DNA of 64,000 nucleotides from Mariannaea sp. PMI_226 (Eukaryota > Ascomycota > Sordariomycetes > Hypocreales > Nectriaceae). Location of the stretch: NCBI GenBank assembly GCA_024336345.1, contig JANFOG010000010.1:558001-622000 (forward strand), given 5' to 3'. Shown piece after piece: positions 56,201-64,000 of the stretch (position 1 is the first letter of the stretch; every line of letters begins with the position of its first letter). The notes beneath the pieces were generated by a model, which was not told the DNA's origin, did not search any database, and saw only the letters and a program-made list of their open reading frames with translations. Both the position numbers and the translations under genes were made by a program.

Positions 56201-56804
56201 GAGCGCCGGATTGATGCGTGTGGTGATGATGATGGTGATGGTGATGGTGGTGATGTGCAGCCGGTGCTGATGGCGTCGATGGGGTGCTCAAGGCTGCAGG
56301 CGGTGGCAGGGAAGGAGGAGCGACAGGACCGCCAGGTGCGCCCGAGGTGGACGAGGGCATGTAGGGTGTTGGCAAGGCCGGACGAGGCGGGGATTGATGG
56401 GCGTGATTGTTGGCTGTGGTGTTGTTGGGAGAAGCGTTATGATGGTTATGGGTAGGGGAGGGAAAGTGACGCGGTCGGAACTCGGACGCTTGTTGCTTGG
56501 GTGAGCGAAGGCTGAAGGTGGAGTGCCGTTGCGCATTCGTAGTCGCAGATCCAGATCCAGATGCTGAGCCAGGGCCAGTTGCAGTAACATTTGAAGGTGC
56601 AGTCGCATTTGACGCTGAAGCCAACGTCGATGTCGCACCACCCGCTTCGAACCGAGAAGATTCTGCGCCCGGCATCACGTCGCGTCGGTGCGTATGATGG
56701 TGGTGATGGTGGTGGGAGTGAGCGCCTCTTGCCTCTCGATCATCTTTACCATCGTCTCCGTGCGGTCGCGGCAGGACTGACGAGTGGTAGCCGTTCTTGT
56801 CCAT
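50276..56804 (-). CDS. INO80: INO80 chromatin-remodelling ATPase
   Basis: Four exons: 56804-56007, 55487-55191, 55133-50498, 50445-50276; introns of 519, 57 and 52 nt; 5901 nt gives 1966 aa. The start is [15 protein letters not shown]. Residues 1-600 are disordered, with His runs, Pro/Ala/Ser tracts and Lys-Pro-Glu and Lys-Ser-Glu repeats. The DBINO domain starts near residue 860 ([20 protein letters not shown]), the SNF2 N-lobe near 1110 with Walker A DEMGLGKT (about 1132) and the DEAQ box ([10 protein letters not shown], about 1242). A 250-residue insertion, the INO80 signature that contacts the RuvBL hexamer, separates it from the C-lobe with [12 protein letters not shown] (about 1795). 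It slides and edits nucleosomes (H2A.Z) at promoters, replication forks and breaks. The 57-nt intron has no stop and would keep frame if retained. Confidence 0.96.
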
Positions 56805-59743
56805 GCTGGCAGCCGAGCGGGGGCGACGAGGCAGCAATCACACACGCTGGGCAGGGCACGAAGTGGGATTGGATTTGTGTAGCCACCGAGTTTGTTAGGC
56901 TTGAAAACCCATGTGTGCACGACGCGGCGAGGGGATTCGGAGGTGGGGCGATGAGAGATGATGCGCGCAGCGTTGAAGGTCGCGAGGCGCACGCGAGGCG
57001 AATTGAACCGTCGCTCAATTTACGGGGAGTGTCGCAGGTGCTGCAGGACAATTGTGTAGCGATGCGCGATGAAGGTGGGTGTGTGAGGCTTCGACGATGC
57101 GAGTAAGTGTGGTCTCTCTACACCCAAGTTTGATGGAGTCGTGAATGCGCAGGGGTCTCGAGTATCAATGGGTAAAGAATGTGGGTACGTCAAAGTGCCA
57201 GCGAAGGCAAAGAGACAATGGTGAGAATCGGCAGATTAAGATGGTTGTGGCGATATGAAGGAAGTGCAATTGTGCTGGGTAATTTGAGGCAGAGGGAAGA
57301 GGATAGGATTTACGAAGAGGTGTTGGCCAAACACGTCAATGAGCCTTCGTTAGTGGGAACGGGAACCTGGAAGCCCGGGAACGTGGGAGTTTGGGAACCT
57401 GGAAGCGCACGGGGAAGAGGGTTTTGGTTGGGTGAGGGCGCTGTGCAATGAAGGTGGAGGTGCTGGAGGGAGTTAGTGAGTTTGTCGGGAGCCGGGGATG
57501 TGACTCCGGGATGTGACGATGGTGATGGTGCGCGTTGGTGTGCGTGAGGCGGAGACGAAGTAAGCACGAAGTACTCCGTGTAGATACCCAGGAAGAAGAG
57601 GGCCGCACAATGGGTGAGGGCGAGATCACAAACGAAGGGGGCGATTGGGGGGGACAGAAGAGCAGGGGAGAATGAAGCGATTGGATTGAGGAAATGGCGG
57701 GAAGGGCGGCCAGAGGACAGGAAAACTTCCATTGGCGATGGGAAAAAGGGCTACCGGATTGGAGGATGTCTGCCCAGCTCTCGATTGAGGTGGTGGAGGA
57801 TGTGAAGCAAGGCGATATGTACGCCTCCACCAGAGTACCTGTCTTTTGTGACTTCCTCGGTATCATAAGTTGCACTCTGCATCTACTTACTGTGATTGCC
57901 TATACAGCGCCACACGATTCTCATCTCGTTTGCGGCCGTATGGGTAAATTCGCCTTCTTCGTCCTTCCCGCCCTCCCCCCTTCTTCTCACGGCTCATTCT
58001 CCCGTCCCCATCAACCAAAACTCCCACCGGCACGCACGCACGTACGCACACACACAAACTGGCCTTGGATCTTGGTGGTGTGCAGTGAGGCACTTGCACT
58101 CGTGCCTGAGCCGGGGGGGTTCGTCCCCTTGTTGCCGCCAATCCGTCTCCACGCTTCCCAAGCAAGCTCCCACGCTTTCCACGCTGCTCCACGCTGCTCT
58201 ATACTGCTCCACGTCTCCACGGGAACAGGTTAGAGCGTAATCTGTACCGACTACGGATACCGTGGATCAGGTCTCAGCGGATTGGATGATTCATCCCCTC
58301 CACACAGCCAGACGCAGAGGATCCAAGCAAATAATCTCCTTGACACAAAGTACCCTGTTTCTTATTCGTAACGTAACTCCAAGGTACCTTACCTTGCTTC
58401 TTGCTCTCCCACCTCCATTCCGCTGCGTTCTTGCTTTGAGCCTGGCCTATAATTATTGACATGCACTCTCCCGAACAAATCCTGTCTCCAAACGATATTC
58501 CACTTCGTCTGACCAGTTCCATTCGTCCCTTGCTCATGCTCGTCTCTGAGACCATGTGGGTCGGGAATTAATTAATCACCTTTAACTTATTTGGGTAGTC
58601 CGTCACTCGGGCACCGTGGGACTGGCAGTGGGCGGGGGGAGATCTGGCATTCCGCGGCCGTGGTTTGACGTGGACGAGGTACAGGGTAAAAGTTGACACG
58701 CAAACACGAATATATTTCTCAGCAGTTACTCATTTGAATCAGAGTTCCCTATTGCAAAAATCTGGATATTAATTCTCGAGATTTGACATGCAGATTGCGT
58801 CTCTTTCCTGTTTGATTTTCCTTTCTTTTTATTTAATAACAATAGCCCTTTTATGCTTTATTTTGAGATTCAACGGGAAAAGTGGTTTTCATACAAGTAA
58901 CTTTCTTCTCCAAAGTCTATTGATGCCGAGCAAAGTCCAAATATTGCATGTCCAACCTGATCGCACTTTTAATTCCTTGTCGTTCACCCCCGGGCCTTGG
59001 CAACTGGGCTTAACAGACAAGGGCATGCTGGAATCGATCCGTGTCACCACGTCTCTTTCGCAATTTCATTACTCTACCATCACACTCAGGCCTTTGCGCC
59101 AATGGCCTGGACTCACTCAATCGTTATACAGCTCTACTGGCCTAATTCGCAATTCGACTTCAAATGAGTTACTCGTCTCATCCATCTTTCGTTCACCCCC
59201 TTCGTGCTACCCGTGTGCCATGGCAACGTGCACATCTAATCACCGCGTTCGGGACGGTAACACACGAATACAGCCCTGAAATGTGCTACCAACTCTCGCC
59301 TACTCCATAGATACCCTAAGTATACTGGGGCGTAGTGGTGATGCTCATAATGGGTAGTGGTTACCACCATAGCTTGGCAAATCTTCAGACGACCAGAAGC
59401 TCTGTTCAACACTGGAGAATCATTACATTGCAACGATGTCACAAAGGCAGGACTCTTGATCACACAATTTGGGATTATCCCGTTCTTCAAACTATCAAGC
59501 CTCTAGGCAGTACCAAATGAAAGCAAAATTCTATCCGTAAACAAACCCATATCTTCATGGACCTTCATGCCTTTTATATATAAGAAAAAGGCTGTGCCGC
59601 GTCGTGGTAGCTCTGACATCGTGATGCGGACTCGCCACCTAACGCTGTATATCCCATGAAAATACCAACCGTATCATGACAACTTTTGTGGCAGACGGTA
59701 CCCTCTATAGTTCAATTTATCATTCCAAAATTTTGCTGCCTCC
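56805..59743. other. Intergenic: INO80 upstream region and ARB1 3' flank, 2.9 kb
   Basis: G- and A-rich on the plus strand near INO80 (57.0-57.8 kb), a long pyrimidine-biased leader for INO80. It has CACG/CACA microsatellites at about 58030-58060, CTGCTCCACG-type tandem repeats at 58158-58222 and a perfect AAGGTACCTT palindrome at 58381-58390. The ATG-started 163-codon frame at 58788-59279 begins with a hydrophobic stretch but has no other support, so I do not call it. Confidence 0.5.
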
Positions 59744-61714
59744 TTAGACGGCACCGGCCAAAATCATCTTCTTGCGAAGGTAGTTCTTGTACTCCGAGAT
59801 GCTGCCGTCCCATTCTCGGATAGTCTGGTTCTCGCACACCAGAATCTGCTTAGCAATCTTGTCAAGCAATCTAAAGTTGTATTAGCCAAATGTGTCAAAT
59901 AATTGGTTGGGGCTCAAACAAAAGCTTACCGGAAATCGTGAGAAACAACAATTACACCTCCGCTGAAGGCATTGATGGCATCCGCCAAACTGTCAATGGT
60001 GGGGATATCAAGACCGTTGGTAGGCTCGTCAAGTAGTAGCATGTTGGGGCTCTCAATGGCCAGCAGGGCAAAGACGATACGAGACTTCTGACCCTCAGAC
60101 AGAGTACCCATCAAGGCGGTCTGAGAATCTCCAGAAAGACCATACTTGCCAAGCTGCTGTCGCCAGTATTGGTAGTCCTGAGACTTCTCCTTGTACTTGT
60201 CACGCACGAAGTCGAGGGCAGACTTGGTCAAGTCCAGCTGTTCAGCACTGTGCTGAGAGTAGAGACCAAGCTTCAAGTGGGTATGACGGGAAACGGAACC
60301 ACCAGTGGGAGAGAGCTTGGTCGTCATGAGACGGAGCAGGGTAGACTTGCCGACACCGTTGGGACCGACCAGCGCAGTACGCGAGTCCATATCGAAACCC
60401 AGTTCAAGGTTGCGGTAGAGGTCGTCATCAGGGTTACCAGAGTAGGAGAATGTGACGTTGTCGAAAGCCAAGACAGGGGGAGGTAGCTTCTCAACGTCGG
60501 CGAATCGGAACGTAAATACCTTGTCCTCAGCAACGGGCTCAATGAAACCGTCAGCCTCCATCTTGTCAAGAATCTTCTGGCGCGACTTGGCCTGTCGGAC
60601 CAAGTTGGCGTAGGTACCAGCGCTGGCAATGAACTTCTTGATGTGAGCGATTTCGTCCTGTTGCTTTTGGTAGGCCTTCATCTGGTTTGTCTCCTGCTCG
60701 GCACGAGTCTTGTGGTAAGAGTCGTAGTTACCACCGTAGTACAAGAGCTTCTTTTGACGCATGTCAATCATGTTAGTGCAGACGCCGTTGAGGAAATCCA
60801 TGGAGTGAGAGACGAGAACGAGAGTTCGCTCCCACTTCTTGAGGTACTCCTCGAGCCACACACACGCCTCGAGATCCAAATGGGCAGTGGGGTCGTCGAG
60901 AAGTAGCAACGAAGGCTTAACAAACAGGGCCTTGGCGAGGGCAACACGCATTCTCCAACCACCAGACATGTCCTTGGTCTTCTTGTGAATGGTCTTCTTG
61001 TTGAAACCAAGACCAGTCAGGATCAGCGAGGCACGGGTGGCAAAGGTGGAGGGGTCCATCTTGTCCATATGCTGGGAATTAAAATGTCAGTTTGTGTGCT
61101 TATCAGCCAAGGACAGAGTTACATACGTCGTAAAGGTCAATAAGGACAGGGCTCTCAGGGCCCTCATCTTCAAGCAATTTCTCGGCGAGCTTGTCAAGAC
61201 GATCCATCTCAGCTTCAGCCTCCTTGACGACCCATTCAAGAGCACCAAGCTCACTGGGAGGAGCACCCTCGTTTAGAAGGTAAATGTCGATATGTTCTGG
61301 GATAGGGTATTCGCGGGCAGCGATGGCCTTGAGGATGGTGGACTTTCCGCAACCGTTCTCACCGAGAAGACCGTATCGTCGGCCGTAGGACAACTCGAGG
61401 GTGGAATCGGTGACGAGGACTCGACCGTGGAAGACTAGACTGGCGGAGGTAATCTTGACGTCCTTGCTGGTGAAAGTTGAAGACAGGACACCAGTGGTAA
61501 CACGATCGGAGATACCGTGCTTATCCATCTGCTCAGCTAGACGCTTGACCTCGTCCATCTTGTCACCAGAAGTGGCAGGGCCATCGTCGTCCTTGATGGG
61601 GTTGCCGTGGACATCGAGCTCGACCTCGGTCTTCTTCTTGCCAGCGCGGCCCTTGATCTTACCCTCGGCGGCCTTCTTGGCGAGACGCTTCTCTTTGGAG
61701 GCGGAAGGGGCCAT
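59744..61714 (-). CDS. ARB1: ARB1, ABC-F ATPase of ribosome biogenesis
   Basis: Three exons: 61714-61127, 61071-59930, 59870-59744; introns of 55 and 59 nt; 1857 nt gives 618 aa. It has a basic N-terminus ([16 protein letters not shown]), two ABC domains and no membrane segments. Domain 1: Walker [13 protein letters not shown], signature [15 protein letters not shown], Walker [13 protein letters not shown]. The ABC-F linker follows ([40 protein letters not shown]). Domain 2: Walker [13 protein letters not shown], signature [14 protein letters not shown], Walker [12 protein letters not shown], switch VVSHDFRLLD. Arb1 shuttles and drives late steps of 40S and 60S maturation. Domain 1 has Asp where the catalytic Glu is usual, and I recall this also in yeast Arb1. 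The start is ATG 61714. Confidence 0.95.
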
Positions 61715-62743
61715 GTTGACGGATGTGAATGAAGGGTTGATGTGTGGATGACGGCGAGACGATAAACCGCGGGGTCGATAATACGGGATTTATCGAACGC
61801 GGGGTCAACAAAGGGATATTAGACCGTACCAGATTCAAGTCCGAGGGTGATAAAAGAAAAAGGCCGGGGAATCACAGTTCCTTGAATGGAGAGATAAGAA
61901 AAGGAAAAAAAGAGGGCGACCAGCAATGGAGAGGAAAAAAAAGGCCAAGCAATAGCAATGAGTGGCGGTTCCAGTCCAACCACAAGCACTTGTGGTGTTC
62001 GGAGACAAGGCGGGGTGAATTTTCGTTAGTGGGGCATTATTTTTTTTCTTGAAAATTTTGGGGGTTCAGGCAGCAACTTAAGGCATCAAGCTAGATTGAA
62101 CAGTATGTTATGCATCAAAGTTTTGTTGGAGGGTCAAGTGTGCGCGGGGCTTGCCGTTCTCTTCTGTCTTAATACTGCGCTATCTTCGGGACTGTAGTAA
62201 ATCGGGGGTTTGGACTTCTCTGCTCCAGTTTAATATGCTCTCAACCACCTGCTGTGAGGTCCCAAAATTGTCTGTGTCTCTGCCGAAAATGAGAGCCAAG
62301 ATAAAGTGGACTCATCACCGCCCTTTGACGTCATGATTCCCAAGACTCTGATTGGTTATTTGGCCATGATCCTGCATGGGAGTATTACCTACAGTAAACA
62401 CACCTTGATCTCTTATGATTGCTTGATGGCCTCGAAAATGGTCATACAACTCCCATCCGGTAGCAACATGTCGAGTCTCTTGATTGATTGATTGCAGACT
62501 AACGAGCTGTCGAAACAATCCCTATTTTCCCCTGATTCAAATGGTAATATTACGTTTCATGGTTAGTGTTTCTCATGCAGTCTAAAACTCCAAAGCAAGA
62601 TAGCCCATGCATTGTTACTCTCATTGATATATGTGTGCAGCATTTTTCTTTCAGTGAACCAAGGACTTGAGCCATATTGTCAAATTATACCTTACTTCCT
62701 AAAACCATTACTCTGGGATGGGCAAGTGTAACTAGGACTATGC
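61715..62743. other. Intergenic: ARB1 promoter
   Basis: 1.03 kb. A-rich on the plus strand next to ARB1 (61.85-61.95 kb), i.e. a pyrimidine-rich leader for ARB1. No supported gene. Confidence 0.55.
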
Positions 62744-63394
62744 TCACGAAGAAACCTCTGAACCCAGAGCATCATATGCTGTCTTGGTTTTGACACTTTC
62801 CTCCCTTGGACCAGCATCTCGCCCTGTCGCAGCTTGCTTCAGCTGGAATTGCTGTTCAGCCAAGCGACTTGGGTCATCCGTACTACCAGGCTCGGAATTC
62901 AAAGCCTTTTTCAGACCGTCCTCAGCCTTCGAGTTGTCCCACCCACCTTCATGCAAATTCTTTCCGTGCGGTCCAGATGGATCCCGCTCATATTGATTAT
63001 TGACGTACGTTGGAGCTTTTCCGTCATATGATTGGGCATTTTCAGTTCCCGAGCTACTGGTAGGTTGGGTGGTCTCGCGAGCCTTCGATGCATATGTAGG
63101 CTCAGAAGAATCGCTTTGCGTGTTTGCCTCGCTAGCCTTGGCCGCGTATGAAACACGCGAAGTTTGTTCTGACTCGGGCTTATTCTCAGAGTGGACGTCT
63201 CGATTTGTAGCAAAACCATCGCCTTCATGGACGGACTCGTTTGCAAGAGACTCTGAAGAAACCTTTCCAACTCCTTCTTGAATGACGGGAGCGTTCTGAC
63301 CAAGATCGACCTGACCGTATTAATTAATAGTGTCGCAGAGAGAAGTAAAGTCACGAACCTTGGTGCCAGCGTTAGGGGCCTTCTGCGTAGACAT
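62744..63394 (-). CDS. Small hydrophilic, probably stress-associated protein
   Basis: Two exons: 63394-63359 and 63310-62744, with a 48-nt intron (GTTCGT...GTCAG); 603 nt gives 200 aa. It begins MSTQKAPNAGTK, joined to VDLGQNAPVIQEGVGKVSSE. The protein lacks hydrophobic segments, has much Ser, Glu, Ala, Asn, Gly and Thr, and contains repeated Tyr-Ala-Ala/Ser-Lys-Ala units (SYAAKASE, TYASKARE, SYDGKAP). The C-terminal motif SGPHGKNLHEGGWDN, then DDPSRLAEQQFQLKQAATGRDAGP, resembles small LEA-like proteins found widely in filamentous fungi and often raised by stress or in spores; that link is from memory and not checked. Likely cytosolic and intrinsically disordered. Domain function unknown. Confidence 0.75.
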
Positions 63395-64000
63395 ATTGGT
63401 GCAGTACTTGAGTAATCAGATAAATTTGATGAAGAGAAAAAAATCTATATTGAACTGGGTTTCTCGGCCTTTTCTATATCGCCAAGTCTGATGCGTATAT
63501 CTCAAGAGCTGCTGTGAATGACATCATGGTGATAGATGCTCTGACGTTTACATGTAGCACCAATCTTCACAGGGCCACATACCCCAGCTACAGTACCACA
63601 GTACATACCTCACTGGGGATCAACAGCTAAGACTTGTTAAGTTGCTTCAACCATTTTATGGGCACTGGATGACACCAGAGATACGATTTGTACTTGAAAG
63701 TGAGAGCATAAGATCTATGATGATATACATGACCTTTGTCACTCCACCAGCTCGTTCCCCAAGGGCCTTGTTTTGGACTTGCGAGACTCTTGCTGCAAAT
63801 CTATGCTAAGGTGAAAGAAAATTAAAATAACGAAATCTTTCATAAAGGAACAGCACTGGGATGAACGGTTTACACCAAGAATAGTCTGCCTAGGTTTTTA
63901 TATAGCATCGAGAAAGTTGATGCTTAAGGAATCGACGCACTGATTCAGGATGTGCAAATAGGGACACTCCCTTTTATTGCCTGCGATTGCCAGAATGTAA
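63395..64000. other. Window end: upstream of the small hydrophilic gene
   Basis: 606 bp to the end of the window, AT-rich, presumably the promoter of the gene at 63394. ACAGTACC repeats lie at about 63590-63610. No further gene can be supported. Confidence 0.5.

Noticed and set aside
58788..59279. 163-codon ATG-started frame with hydrophobic N-terminus
   Set aside because: Looked like a small secreted protein at first, but no clear signal cleavage, no Cys pattern and no family; sits in an AT-rich spacer. Expression data could revive it.
1..64000. CRISPR arrays, operons, prophage and bacterial insertion sequences
   Set aside because: The DNA is clearly fungal nuclear; no regular spacer-repeat array, bacterial-type gene string, integrase or terminal inverted repeat was seen.

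Overview
The window is nuclear DNA of a filamentous ascomycete, most likely a Sordariomycete of the order Hypocreales (Fusarium or a near relative). The reasons are genes broken by short introns (mostly 45-70 nt, GT...AG, often with a CTAAC/CTGAC-like branch site), a full set of eukaryotic housekeeping genes, Zn(II)2Cys6 regulators, and tRNA genes with internal pol III promoters and T5 terminators. The order-level placement is inference from overall resemblance; no search was run. Splice sites were worked out by hand, and for nearly all multi-exon genes the joined exon lengths are an exact multiple of three.

Layout. 0-13.3 kb: C-terminal end of a probable transcription factor, a class 3 lipase with a long Pro/Gln-rich front, a medium-chain dehydrogenase/reductase, and a sterol O-acyltransferase (ARE type), separated by two 3-kb gene-poor gaps. 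13.8-31.3 kb: a dense core block with HSP90, a mitochondrial-type flavin reductase, mitoribosomal bL31m, the retromer sorting nexin VPS5, TAF5 (TFIID), MED11 (Mediator), a YTP1-like membrane protein and the ribosome-biogenesis factor ALB1. 33-36 kb: an unrecognised Cys-rich protein facing a C2H2 zinc-finger gene whose frame contains an in-frame TAG (nonsense change or 81-nt intron).

36.3-49.9 kb is the accessory-looking part. Six intron-containing tRNA-Glu(CTC) genes with identical 72-nt mature sequences lie here, two to the left and four to the right of five genes: a cupin, a PaxU/TMEM53-like alpha/beta hydrolase, a Zn2Cys6 regulator, an aldo/keto reductase and an alcohol acetyltransferase-like enzyme. 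The regulator and the reductase share a 627-bp divergent promoter that holds two copies of a composite element (a CGG-containing half and a CCAAT box with a constant 7-nt spacer). Together these look like a small regulated metabolic cluster: a reductase makes or consumes an alcohol, a BAHD/ATF-like enzyme acylates it, and a hydrolase and cupin act alongside, but the substrate is unknown.

50.2-64 kb returns to core genes: the chromatin remodeller INO80 (1966 aa, with a 519-nt first intron), the ribosome-biogenesis ABC-F ATPase ARB1, and a small hydrophilic stress-protein-like gene. The remaining stretches are promoters, UTRs and spacers in which I see no supportable gene.
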